A stretch of DNA of 64,000 nt from Gloeothece verrucosa PCC 7822. GTDB lineage: Bacteria; Cyanobacteriota; Cyanobacteriia; Cyanobacteriales; Microcystaceae. Below are positions 55,484 to 64,000 of the stretch, piece by piece. The notes beneath the pieces are model-generated. The model saw nothing but the letters and a program-made list of their open reading frames with translations. It had not been told where the DNA came from and did not search any database. Both the position numbers and the translations under genes were made by a program. Each line of letters starts with the position of its first letter. Within the stretch, counting starts at the first letter, position 1. The DNA lies in assembly GCF_000147335.1 (NCBI RefSeq), contig NC_014501.1:1550001-1614000 (forward strand), in the 5' to 3' direction.

Positions 55484-56263
55484 TTAAACTTGAGCCACAA
55501 CGATCGGATTTTCTAAGCCGCCAATTCCCTCAATTTCTACCCGCACCCTATCTCCGACTTGCATAGGGCCTATCCCTTCAGGGGTTCCGGTTAAAATTAC
55601 GTCTCCTGGGAACAAAGTCATGATCTCAGAAATGTAAGAAACTAATACTTCCGGCGAGAAGACCATATCTGAGATTAAAGCTGATTGATTCGGTTGAGGA
55701 GAATCATTCAAAAAAGTTTGCAGTCTTGCCCCCGCACTCAACTCTCGCACGATCCAAGGCCCTAATGGACAAAAGCTATCAAATCCTTTGGCTCTAGTCC
55801 ATTGTCCGTCTTTTTTTTGTAAGTCTCGCGCTGTCACATCATTAGCAATGGTATAACCCCAAATTTTGGTTCTAGCTTGAGAGGCAGAACAATTTTTGCT
55901 AGTTTCACCAATAATGACTGCTAATTCTCCCTCATAATCAACCCGTTGTGATTGCGGAGGGTAATAAATCGGTTTGCCATCAGCAATAATGGCTGTAGGG
56001 GGTTTGAGAAATAAGAGCGGTTCTTCTGGAACAGGTGTTCCCATTTCGGCGGCATGAGCTTGATAATTTTTGCCCACCGCAATAATTTTTGAGGGAGCAA
56101 CCGGTGCAAGCAGTTGATAAGTTTCTGGTTCTAATTGTAGCTCACTTAGCTGTCCTCCTAGCCAAGGAGGAGCATCCAGAACTTTGACAGTACGGTCAGG
56201 TAGCAGGATTCCATAGTAAATTTGTTCGGTAGAATGTTTAACTCTTACGTAGCGTTGTGCCAT
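55484..56263 (-). CDS. Fumarylacetoacetate hydrolase family protein
   Basis: A 259-residue FAH-fold enzyme. Metal-site motifs are visible: GELAVIIGE for the first glutamate and YTIANDVTARDLQ, plus GKNYQAHAAEMG and LFLKPPTAIIADG. Family members cleave or decarboxylate small acylpyruvate-type compounds; this kind is often annotated as a 2-hydroxyhepta-2,4-diene-1,7-dioate isomerase-like protein, but substrate cannot be read from the sequence. The C-terminal motif LTGTPEGIGPMQVGD is typical. Start ATG at 56261-56263. Confidence 0.85.
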   Translation of the reverse strand: MAQRYVRVKHSTEQIYYGILLPDRTVKVLDAPPWLGGQLSELQLEPETYQLLAPVAPSKIIAVGKNYQAHAAEMGTPVPEEPLLFLKPPTAIIADGKPIYYPPQSQRVDYEGELAVIIGETSKNCSASQARTKIWGYTIANDVTARDLQKKDGQWTRAKGFDSFCPLGPWIVRELSAGARLQTFLNDSPQPNQSALISDMVFSPEVLVSYISEIMTLFPGDVILTGTPEGIGPMQVGDRVRVEIEGIGGLENPIVVAQV

Positions 56264-56551
56264 AACTTAGGGTAGGGGATTTAAGGATTAATAATTTAGT
56301 TTGTAGATGACTTGGACAATAAAAGCAAAGTTTCTCTCTATCGTAATCTTAAACATCGGGTTTTAACTCGAGTGCCGAGCCTCTCTAACTTTTAAGGAAA
56401 GTTTTTCAGTCAGACTCTAGCGGCAGTGACCGGATTAGTAGTAAGATAATAAATCCTTGCTTCTTAAGTAAATGTTAGATCACTGAGCTTTTAGCGCGTT
56501 GATCTAGGGATTGACAAAGGAGCCATCTTGTCCATAAGGAGAACAATCAGC

Positions 56552-56983
56552 ATGAGCCAAAGTTATGAAATGATGTACATTATGCGTCCTGATTTATTAG
56601 ACGAGCAGGTACAGCAACAAATTAATAAATATCGAGATTTTTTGAGCGAACATAAAGCTGAAGAAATTCAAATTAAGAATTTGGGCAAACGGAGACTGGC
56701 TTACCCCATTAAAAAGTACACTGATGGGTTTTATGTCCAAATGAATTATAAAGGAGATGGCAAGCAAGTTGCTCCTATTGAACGAGCCATGCGTTTGAGT
56801 GATGAGGTCATTCGTTATTTAACTATCAAGCTTAGAGATGAACAAGTGGCGGCTATAGCACCCACAGATGCAATAGAACCGGCTGAGTCTCCTAAACTGG
56901 TGGAGACTAAACCGATGGCTCCCTCTCCTAAACCACCTGTAGAAGAAATTCCCGAAGCTGACGAGATTTCAGCAGAGGAATAA
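56552..56983 (+). CDS. rpsF: 30S ribosomal protein S6
   Basis: A 143-residue S6, a ribosomal protein that binds with S18 near the platform. The ATG at 56552 has AAGGAGA (56536-56542) upstream and gives [14 protein letters not shown], the family start; the earlier TTG is not needed. The core ends near residue 95 and is followed by an acidic Pro-rich tail ([23 protein letters not shown]) not found in E. coli, as in many cyanobacterial S6 proteins. A long leader (about 290 bases) precedes it. Confidence 0.95.
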   Translation: MSQSYEMMYIMRPDLLDEQVQQQINKYRDFLSEHKAEEIQIKNLGKRRLAYPIKKYTDGFYVQMNYKGDGKQVAPIERAMRLSDEVIRYLTIKLRDEQVAAIAPTDAIEPAESPKLVETKPMAPSPKPPVEEIPEADEISAEE

Positions 56984-57053
56984 GTTAGTCTTCTAGGTTG
57001 GGTTAAACGAAAGTGACACCCAACTTTTTTATCCAAAATATTTAAGCAAGAGT

Positions 57054-58202
57054 TTAACTAAAATAGTTTGTTACAAATTTTGAAATTTCTTGCATAAATT
57101 GTTCAGTAGAAAATAATTGTTTTTGGTTTTTCAACGATTCTAAGGTTTTTTGTTGTTGTAAGGGGTCACTCAAAATTTTAATAATTTTTTCTACAGCATC
57201 TTTTTCATTAGAAAACAACAGTTCTTGATTATCTTCCCCAACTATTTCCACTTGCCCTCCTTTATTTCTGACAAAAGGTATTGCTCCAGCTTTAACCATT
57301 TCGGCTATCACTATTCCAAAAGGCTCTTGTTTATAGTGAATTCCATATTTGCAAGTTTCTAGCAATTTTGTATAGTCTTGGTAAGATAAATTTTCATGAA
57401 GTGTTACCCAAGAAGAATTTTTCTCAATTAGTTTTTTGACAAAATTTTTGTATTCCCATTTGGCAACTCCGCCGCCGCCTCCTGTTAAGTGTAATTTGAT
57501 CTCAAATCCTTTTTCTCGAACAGCTTGCAAAATTTTGATGACTTTATGAGGCTCTTTGGCTTCCACTAATCTCCCACTACAAATAAAGGCATTTTCTTTT
57601 TTTTCCCAAGGTAGCTCTGAGACTTTAATAATAACTGGCGGATAAATAACTTTTGCTGGTATTCCATAAGTCTTTTCAACGGCATCAGCGACAATATAAG
57701 AATTAGCAATCGTGACATTATTTTTTAAATTTTCCAAAGAAAAATTAGACAAGGGAAAAAATATTTTTGAACCTTGATCTCCTTCTACTACCTTAACCCA
57801 ATGAACATATTGAATTCCTTTTCCTCCCAGGTCCACAGCGTTGTAGCCGGAAATAGCGAGGTCATACTGATTGACTTCTTGTTTCAGTTTGCGAAGAAGG
57901 GAATGAAAAGCAAATTGTCTAAAATATTTATTATTAGAATATAAAAAGTAAAGTAACTGCCTAAAACTAGCTGGATATAGACTATTAACTTTAATGATAG
58001 ATTTTGATAATTGAGTGTCATACATCAAATTTAATTGCTCAAAATCTAAGTCAGCAAAAGTATATAAAGTTAAATCATAGTCATTTTTGAGAGCTTCCAA
58101 TATCCATAAGCCTACAGCCTCAGCACCACCGCCCATAAAGCAAGGATAGTAAATGGCTAGACGTTTATTTGGGGTTGTGCTTTGGGTTTGATGATTACTC
58201 AT
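57054..58202 (-). CDS. Glycosyltransferase family 4 protein
   Basis: A 382-residue GT4-like enzyme. The donor-binding half contains ICSGRLVEAKEPHKVIKIL, a glycine-rich LHLTGGGGGV loop, and EPFGIVIAEMVKAGAIPFVRNKGGQVEIVG with the paired glutamates (ExxxxxxxE) of the sugar-nucleotide site. The N-terminus (YYPCFMGGGAEAVGLWILEAL) fits an acceptor half. Probably polysaccharide or lipid glycosylation. It lies after atzE in the same direction, with 33 bases between. Confidence 0.86.
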   Translation of the reverse strand: MSNHQTQSTTPNKRLAIYYPCFMGGGAEAVGLWILEALKNDYDLTLYTFADLDFEQLNLMYDTQLSKSIIKVNSLYPASFRQLLYFLYSNNKYFRQFAFHSLLRKLKQEVNQYDLAISGYNAVDLGGKGIQYVHWVKVVEGDQGSKIFFPLSNFSLENLKNNVTIANSYIVADAVEKTYGIPAKVIYPPVIIKVSELPWEKKENAFICSGRLVEAKEPHKVIKILQAVREKGFEIKLHLTGGGGGVAKWEYKNFVKKLIEKNSSWVTLHENLSYQDYTKLLETCKYGIHYKQEPFGIVIAEMVKAGAIPFVRNKGGQVEIVGEDNQELLFSNEKDAVEKIIKILSDPLQQQKTLESLKNQKQLFSTEQFMQEISKFVTNYFS

Positions 58203-58235
58203 GGAAAGTTCTCCAAGTAAAATTTTTTAGGCAGG

Positions 58236-59618
58236 TTAGGAATTAGAATTTGATGCCAGTTGAGTTTCTAAAAATTGAGCTACTCTAAAAATTAACACTT
58301 CTTGATAAGGAGCGGCAATAATTTGCACCCCTAACGGTAACGAATTGGGCGACTTGATGGGAAAAGAAAGAACCGGTAAACCCACAAATGATAGAGGTTG
58401 AGTAAAGCGCCCTAAGTTAGGACGGACTAAAATTTCCTCTCCTGCAATCACCATTTTTTCTTGTCCTAAAGGAGGGGCAACACAGGGCGTTGTCGGCGCA
58501 AGAATGATATCTATTCCTTGAAATATTTCTCGTAAGCGATCACGGTACCACCGCCGAAAGCGTTGGGCCTGAATATACCAGGAAGAGGGTATTAAGGCCC
58601 CGGCTAAAAAGCGATCACGGGTCGCCGTATCAAAATCTTGGGGACGGGTTTTCAGGTTCGCTAAATGTAAATTACTTCCTTCTGAGGCAGTAATTACATA
58701 AGCCGCCGCCCGGGCGCGTGCGGTTTCGGGTATAGTAATGCGTTGTTTGACCCCTAATTGTTGTGCCACAGTTTCGACGGCTTCTAAGGCTTCCGCTTCG
58801 GCTCCACTGCTAAAATAATCATCAGCAATGGCAATTCTTAATCCTTCTATCCCCTGATACAGAGCCGGTAAACAGGGTTGAGGTGGGCGTTGAGTACAAA
58901 CTGGGTCTTTGGGGTCTTCTCCCTGTAGTAAGTCAAAAATAGTAGCCAAGTCTCGCACGGAACGAGCAAACGCTCCAATATGGTCTAAACTAGCACAAAA
59001 CAAGAAAGCCCCCGCCCGAGATAGCCGTCCATAAGTGGGTTTTAATCCATATACCCCACATAAGGCGGCGGGAACTCGAATGGAGCCATTGGTGTCTGAG
59101 CCTAAAGAGATGGGGACGAGATGACTGGCGACGGCGGCGGCTGAACCGCCTGATGATCCTCCACTGATGCGCTTACGATCAAGGGGGTTGGGGGTAGCAC
59201 CGTAATGACTGTTTTCTGTGACAAACCCATAGGCGTACTCATCCATATTGAGCGCCCCGACTAAAATGGCCCCGGCTTGTTTGAGACGAGTGATAGCGGT
59301 GGCTTCACGAATGGCCGGCGGGTTATCCGCATTGATTTTTGAGCCAGCCAAGGTAACCACCCCTGCAATATCAAAGAGATTTTTCACGGCAAAAGGCACG
59401 CCACACAGAGGGCCTAAAGGTTTGCCTTGTTCGAGTTCGCTATCAATTTGTCGGGCTTGAATTAAGGCCGTTTCTGCCGTAACTGTGGTAAAACAGTTGA
59501 GAGTGAGGTTACGTTTATTGATTTGTTGTAAAGTTTCTTTAATAATCGTAGTCGCCTTCGTTTTACCACTACGAATAGAGTCTGCCAAAGCTACTGCGTC
59601 CAAGGCTTTTAAACTCAT
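58236..59618 (-). CDS. atzE: AtzE family amidase
   Basis: A 460-residue amidase-signature protein with the Ser-cisSer-Lys triad: Lys in FAVKNLFD, cis-Ser in GGSSGGSAAAVA and the nucleophilic Ser in GSDTNGSIRVPAALCG. The sequence matches AtzE, which with the small subunit AtzG hydrolyses 1-carboxybiuret in cyanuric acid breakdown. A GatA-like amidotransferase is the main alternative. The small upstream gene (DUF4089) supports AtzE. A hairpin lies in the 60-base gap. Start ATG at 59616-59618. Confidence 0.87.
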   Translation of the reverse strand: MSLKALDAVALADSIRSGKTKATTIIKETLQQINKRNLTLNCFTTVTAETALIQARQIDSELEQGKPLGPLCGVPFAVKNLFDIAGVVTLAGSKINADNPPAIREATAITRLKQAGAILVGALNMDEYAYGFVTENSHYGATPNPLDRKRISGGSSGGSAAAVASHLVPISLGSDTNGSIRVPAALCGVYGLKPTYGRLSRAGAFLFCASLDHIGAFARSVRDLATIFDLLQGEDPKDPVCTQRPPQPCLPALYQGIEGLRIAIADDYFSSGAEAEALEAVETVAQQLGVKQRITIPETARARAAAYVITASEGSNLHLANLKTRPQDFDTATRDRFLAGALIPSSWYIQAQRFRRWYRDRLREIFQGIDIILAPTTPCVAPPLGQEKMVIAGEEILVRPNLGRFTQPLSFVGLPVLSFPIKSPNSLPLGVQIIAAPYQEVLIFRVAQFLETQLASNSNS

Positions 59619-59643
59619 TGTTCTTAAATTTCGTTTAGTCTGT

Positions 59644-59673
59644 TCCCCTCTCCGGTTGATTTAGGAGAGGGAA
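59644..59673 (-). other. Intercistronic hairpin between atzG and atzE
   Basis: CCCTCTCC (59646-59653) pairs with GGAGAGGG (59664-59671) around a ten-base loop. It may stabilise or separate the two mRNA parts. Confidence 0.6.
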
Positions 59674-59678
59674 TGATT

Positions 59679-59861
59679 TTAAGGTTCAAAAATCGGGGCG
59701 GCTTCAAGGTTTTCAGATAGAGGAAATTCTGTGACTAAAGAGGCGATCACCTCTAATCTCTGCCAATTTTCTACCACACCAGGCAGATATTTGGGTGAGA
59801 TGGATAACCCCATCAGCCGCGCGGCAACTTTCACATAAGCCGTAGCTTCTTCTGTTGTCAA
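59679..59861 (-). CDS. atzG: AtzG-like small subunit (DUF4089)
   Basis: A 60-residue protein of the DUF4089/AtzG type: a helix pair with AARLMGLSISPKYLPGVVENWQRLEVIASLV, analogous to GatC, which packs against the amidase subunit. The start is TTG at 59859-59861, supported by GGGAGG just upstream. It is 17 bases after ccmK4 and 60 bases before atzE. The pair atzG-atzE forms 1-carboxybiuret hydrolase in characterised bacteria. Confidence 0.8.
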   Translation of the reverse strand: MTTEEATAYVKVAARLMGLSISPKYLPGVVENWQRLEVIASLVTEFPLSENLEAAPIFEP

Positions 59862-59878
59862 TGTCGCCTCCCTTTTTT

Positions 59879-60226
59879 TTAGCGTCTGGTTGGCAGAGCC
59901 ACTCCTTCTACGGATGCGCGGAAAGGTTCTACCGTATCATTATAATCAATGGGTAAAACAGCTACCACGTTATCATGGGGTCGAGGAATAATCACCCAAG
60001 TTTCTAAAGTTGCGCCTTCTGTACGTTTTACCGCTTCTATGCCAGCATCCATTGCTGTTTTAACTTCTTGTACATCGCCTCGGATGTTGAGGGTAAAACG
60101 GGCACTACCGGCTCTAATATAACCGACGATTGTAATTCGTCCCGCCTTAACCATCGCATCTGCTGCCGCTAAAATCCCCGGAAAACCCTTAGTTTCAATC
60201 GATCCCACTGCGGATTGGGCTGGCAT
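59879..60226 (-). CDS. ccmK4: Carboxysome shell hexamer CcmK4
   Basis: A 115-residue BMC-domain (hexamer) shell protein. The pore motif RAGSAR at about residues 38-43 and the C-terminal extension after DYNDTVEPFR mark it as CcmK4-like. It follows ccmK3 by 89 bases in the same direction. CcmK3 and CcmK4 form mixed hexamers thought to tune shell permeability. Confidence 0.92.
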   Translation of the reverse strand: MPAQSAVGSIETKGFPGILAAADAMVKAGRITIVGYIRAGSARFTLNIRGDVQEVKTAMDAGIEAVKRTEGATLETWVIIPRPHDNVVAVLPIDYNDTVEPFRASVEGVALPTRR

Positions 60227-60315
60227 ACCACTCTCCTAATTTTTTGAATAAAAAAAGTATAATATCTCGTCAGACTCTAACTATAATCTAATTTGGGACA
60301 ATACGCTAGAGAAGC

Positions 60316-60621
60316 TTATCGGAAGGCTTGCACTTTAGCGGTGTATTCGATCGGCAATACTGCTAAGACATTTTCCGGCGGGTTGGGGACAATATAGTAA
60401 CTCACCACTTCTCCCCCTTCGGTTTGTGCGGCGGCTTTGAGTCCGGCTTCTACTGCCGGGGTAACTTCGGAAATGGGGCCTCTGATGGCGACTAAAAATT
60501 CTCCTCGTTCGGCGAGATCAAAATACACTAGAGTAACCCGCGCCCCTTTAACCATTGCATCAGCCGCCGCTAAAACGGCTGGAAATCCTATAGTTTGTAT
60601 GACTCCGACTGCTTGGGGCAT
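60316..60621 (-). CDS. ccmK3: Carboxysome shell hexamer CcmK3
   Basis: A 101-residue BMC-domain protein. Where CcmK4 has the RAGSAR pore loop, this one reads FDLAERGEF, lacking the small Gly-Ser pore, as in CcmK3. It ends shortly after the core (PIEYTAKVQAFR). First gene of the ccmK3-ccmK4 satellite locus, 85 bases downstream of xisI on the same strand. Confidence 0.92.
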   Translation of the reverse strand: MPQAVGVIQTIGFPAVLAAADAMVKGARVTLVYFDLAERGEFLVAIRGPISEVTPAVEAGLKAAAQTEGGEVVSYYIVPNPPENVLAVLPIEYTAKVQAFR

Positions 60622-60706
60622 AGTTATTTTTCCCTTGCGTATAAAAATTGTTTTTGAGTTAGTTAATCTTTTATTTTAAATCCATTTGGCCTCATTCGAG
60701 CAAGTT

Positions 60707-61042
60707 TTATTCTACGGCAAATCCCGTATATTGACGTTTATAAGGGGCATGATAAGCCAAGACAATATCTTCTTTAGGGACTCCCCATTCTACTAACTCA
60801 TTAGCTACTCCTATTTCTGTGCCATCGTGTTGTATCCAAATTTTGCCATTTTTCAGGTCAATTTGCAGGACACAGCCTCTAATTCTTTCATTTTCATCCC
60901 AACCCACATTGATAAGTTGATAGTGATCCTGTTCTCGATCAAAAATCATTTGCACTTCAACGTCTCCATATTTGGGTTTATATTGCCCATATTCTCTGAT
61001 GAGTTTTTCTATATATTTTCGATATAGCTTTAATTTATCCAT
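60707..61042 (-). CDS. xisI: XisI family protein
   Basis: A 111-residue XisI protein (fdxN element excision-controlling factor family). Typical start DKLKLYRKYIEKLIREYGQYKP and body GKIWIQHDGTEIGVANELVEWGVPKEDIVLAYHAP. Overlaps xisH by 13 bases, so the two are translationally coupled. In Anabaena it acts in excision of the fdxN element, but XisH/XisI pairs are widespread outside heterocystous species with no such element, so this role need not apply. Confidence 0.92.
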   Translation of the reverse strand: MDKLKLYRKYIEKLIREYGQYKPKYGDVEVQMIFDREQDHYQLINVGWDENERIRGCVLQIDLKNGKIWIQHDGTEIGVANELVEWGVPKEDIVLAYHAPYKRQYTGFAVE

Positions 61043-61446
61043 TCTCTAACTTCCTCCTTTTTAATATCATAAATGACCAGCTTTACTCCATTTTTTTTGA
61101 TAGATACTTGAGTAAATAAAAGTCTGAAAAAAGTTGCATAAGCATCTTCTGAAACCGCTAGATATAAAATTCTATCGGGTTCTTTATTTTCAAGAATCAT
61201 TCTGTAGTTAATGTATTGTCCTAAAGCAGTATGATATTCAGCCGTGATAGAAGCTTGCATAAAGCTTTTAACTTCAACAGCAATCTTTTGATGATCTTTT
61301 TCGGCGGCAATTAATTTCTCAGCCCCCAAATCAACATACATATCAACCCCGCCAAAAGTAAGATATAGGGGATCATCTGTAATGATCCATCCATCTTTAA
61401 TTAGGGCGTTTTTGACGACATTATGAAAGAGATCTTTAGCTGGCAT
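61030..61446 (-). CDS. xisH: XisH family protein (nuclease-like fold)
   Basis: A 138-residue XisH protein. The sequence LTFGGVDMYVDLGAEKLIAAEKDHQKIAVEVKSF carries an Asp...Glu-x-Lys pattern like a PD-(D/E)XK nuclease core. It overlaps xisI by 13 bases. XisH-XisI are often duplicated in cyanobacteria as stand-alone pairs; a host-defence or mobile-element function is unproven. Confidence 0.92.
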   Translation of the reverse strand: MPAKDLFHNVVKNALIKDGWIITDDPLYLTFGGVDMYVDLGAEKLIAAEKDHQKIAVEVKSFMQASITAEYHTALGQYINYRMILENKEPDRILYLAVSEDAYATFFRLLFTQVSIKKNGVKLVIYDIKKEEVREWIN

Positions 61447-61455
61447 AGGAGCTAA

Positions 61456-62043
61456 TTAAATTTTAATAGCACTCGGTTCATTAATCGCTGCAATGATACG
61501 ATGACAGCCAGATTTTGGCTTGGCCCATTGATATTGATATTCTTGAGGGTTGCCCCAACATAACCCAAGATAAAGCTCGGTTTGAGCCGCGTCAACTTCT
61601 GCCCATTCAGCCTGTTGAATAAATTCCTCGAGAGAGTCTGGGTTAATTTGGCGGCGGCGGTGAATCACTAACCAATAATTCATGTCTTGGGTCATTTCCT
61701 GCCAAAATGATAAGACGGATTGTTTAGCAGACATAAGAATCTCTTTATCACCCGGAACAGCAATCAATTGATTGTGAAGTTCCGGAAAACGGATAGATTT
61801 GCCGCCAAAAGTGCAGACACGCCAGATAATCCCTGAGACTTGATGTTGTTGTTGATACTCATGGATTTGGCGGCGAAAGTCTTGATAGGCAAAGACTTTA
61901 TTAACTTTCTGCATATCTATGGCTTTAGATAAGACCGGGTTATTGATCCGATCTTTTGAAGATAAGAGAATACGTTCTCCTCTCCAAGTTGCCCGCATCT
62001 CTTGGTCTAGAATATCGATTAGCTGTTGGGTCGTGTAAGTCAT
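61456..62043 (-). CDS. Conserved hypothetical protein
   Basis: A 195-residue protein from the ATG at 62041-62043; a GTG one codon earlier also opens. The soluble sequence has an N-terminal helix (TYTTQQLIDILDQEMRATWRGERI), a middle GIIWRVCTFGGKSIRFPELHNQL and a Trp-rich C-terminal half (YLGLCWGNPQEYQYQWAKPKSG). No family recognised. It is nine bases upstream of xisH in one direction, so it is probably in the same transcript. Confidence 0.65.
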   Translation of the reverse strand: MTYTTQQLIDILDQEMRATWRGERILLSSKDRINNPVLSKAIDMQKVNKVFAYQDFRRQIHEYQQQHQVSGIIWRVCTFGGKSIRFPELHNQLIAVPGDKEILMSAKQSVLSFWQEMTQDMNYWLVIHRRRQINPDSLEEFIQQAEWAEVDAAQTELYLGLCWGNPQEYQYQWAKPKSGCHRIIAAINEPSAIKI

Positions 62044-62281
62044 CACTCCAAATCTACAATTAACGTTGAGACTAAGAATACTCTTGCCATCAAGTGTATA
62101 AGAGAATTTAAGAAGATTTCACTATTTTCATGTTTGGAGAACATGACTAAATAGTCAAAAATCCGAGGTAGGGGCAGTCTGCTTGGGCCATACATGAGGG
62201 AAATTCAGAAAATACCTTTATCGAAGTCTTGATCTCATGTTTCTTGACTTTAAGCGGCTGATCATTAGCTTGGGAGTAATT

Positions 62282-63259
<978 letters not shown>

Positions 63260-63313
63260 TTAAACTTTACAATAAAAATAGTCTGCCGTCGTCCGCGCAT
63301 CTTTATCTGTCCT

Positions 63314-64000
63314 ATGAGCGAACTATCTAAACGTATCATTATTCTAGGCGGGGGTTTTGGAGGATTATATACAGCCCTACGTCTTTCGGAATTTTCTTGG
63401 GAAAATTCTCACAAACCTGAAATCGTTCTGGTGGATAAGAGCGATCGCTTTTTATTTTCTCCCTTATTATACGAGTTAGTGACTGGAGAACTGCAAAGTT
63501 GGGAAATTGCCCCGCCTTTTGAGGAACTCTTAGCCGATACTAAGATTCATTTTCATCACGGTTGTGTTAATCAGATTGACCTTGAACAGTCTCAAGTTCA
63601 GCTAGATAATGGCAAAAACTTGACTTATGATAAATTGGTTTTGGCTTTGGGAGGACAAACCCCTCTAGATTTTGTGCCGGGTGCTAAAGAATATGCTATT
63701 CCTTTCCGAACCCTTGAAGATGCTTACCGTCTCGCACAAAGGCTTAAAGAACTAGAACAGTCCCAACTCGATAAAATTCGTGTGGTGGTTGTCGGTGGCG
63801 GCTATAGTGGGGTAGAGTTAGCCTGTAAGTTAGCGGATCGCTTAGGAGAAAGAGGACGAATTCGCATTGTGGAAATGAGCGAATCTATCTTAAATACCTC
63901 GCCAGAGTTTAACCGCAATGCGGCTAAAAAAGCTTTAGAGGAACGATTAGTTTGGTTAGATTTAGAGACAAAAGTCGAAGAAATTACGGCTGAGACGATT
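63314..64000 (+). CDS. ndbA: Type II NAD(P)H dehydrogenase (partial)
   Basis: The first 229 codons of an NDH-2-like flavoprotein, cut by the window edge. The FAD-binding Rossmann motif is IIILGGGFGGLYTALRL at residues 7-23, and a second dinucleotide motif VVVVGGGYSGVELACKLADRL is at about 156-176 for NAD(P)H. This family passes electrons from NAD(P)H to quinone without proton pumping. Which ndb paralogue it is cannot be told, so the symbol is tentative. Start ATG at 63314. Confidence 0.85.
   Translation, partial: MSELSKRIIILGGGFGGLYTALRLSEFSWENSHKPEIVLVDKSDRFLFSPLLYELVTGELQSWEIAPPFEELLADTKIHFHHGCVNQIDLEQSQVQLDNGKNLTYDKLVLALGGQTPLDFVPGAKEYAIPFRTLEDAYRLAQRLKELEQSQLDKIRVVVVGGGYSGVELACKLADRLGERGRIRIVEMSESILNTSPEFNRNAAKKALEERLVWLDLETKVEEITAETI

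Noticed and set aside
60707..61446. XisH/XisI as proof of an fdxN element
   Set aside because: No recombinase, nif genes or element borders are visible; the pair is widespread without them.

Overview
The window is about 64 kb of chromosome from a cyanobacterium. The evidence is a CO2-uptake NDH-1 operon (ndhF, ndhD and a Cup protein), a carboxysome shell pair (ccmK3/ccmK4), an H-type magnesium chelatase subunit, Ycf66 and Tic20 family proteins, XisH/XisI, and about a dozen HIP1 octamers (GCGATCGC) seen by eye. Low GC intergenic DNA and the gene set suggest a unicellular relative of Cyanothece, Gloeothece, Microcystis or Crocosphaera; the genus is a guess. Nothing looks like a prophage, plasmid or intact insertion sequence. 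The mosaic parts are short repeats, an intein and a few decayed or fused genes.

Layout. 1-2363: an RTX-type calcium-binding repeat protein cut by the window edge. 2722-8775: a CO2-uptake island: a CupS-like fasciclin gene faces the operon ndhF - exported beta-carbonic anhydrase - ndhD - cup, whose promoter has a LysR-type dyad on its -35. 9329-19929: secreted RNase T2, a Ser/Pro-rich small protein, a BchH/ChlH-type chelatase subunit, an HTH/AAA-like ATPase next to sfsA, NAD kinase and a repeat-rich lipoprotein. 20122-25988: aldo/keto reductase, recA, a DUF3493 protein, tRNA-Thr(CGT), Ycf66 and a truncated J-domain/TPR/WD40 gene. 26120-30187: glycolate dehydrogenase subunits glcF and glcE, and two toxin-antitoxin-like small genes (DUF433; a DUF4160-DUF2442 fusion).

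30536-35745: class I ribonucleotide reductase. nrdA carries a 331-residue intein directly in front of its thiyl-radical cysteine, and a DUF29 gene separates it from nrdB. 35863-38270: a UPF0104 membrane protein, a long intergenic region with two related, terminator-ended units (candidate small RNAs), then lexA with a near-perfect cyanobacterial LexA box. 38362-50310: methyltransferase, TIGR04282 transferase, GHL10 hydrolase, di-heme cytochrome, nnr, pgk, universal stress protein, PilZ protein, ylqF, EcsC-like protein, Nudix protein, aroQ and a 47-residue gene. 50519-56983: cinA, a WecA-like transferase, glyA, a small Cys/His protein, Tic20 protein, FAH-family hydrolase and rpsF.

57054-63229: a tight run of minus-strand genes: pip, an unknown gene, xisH-xisI, ccmK3-ccmK4, atzG-atzE and a GT4 glycosyltransferase. 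The right edge holds the start of a type II NADH dehydrogenase.

Common themes are inorganic carbon handling (CO2 uptake, carbonic anhydrase, carboxysome shell, glycolate salvage) and DNA metabolism (recA, lexA, ribonucleotide reductase). A family of heptamer repeats (TCATTAG-like) sits at several gene ends. The strongest candidates for something undescribed are the carbonic anhydrase inside the CO2-uptake operon, the tandem RNA-like units before lexA, and the ccmK3-ccmK4-atzG-atzE linkage.
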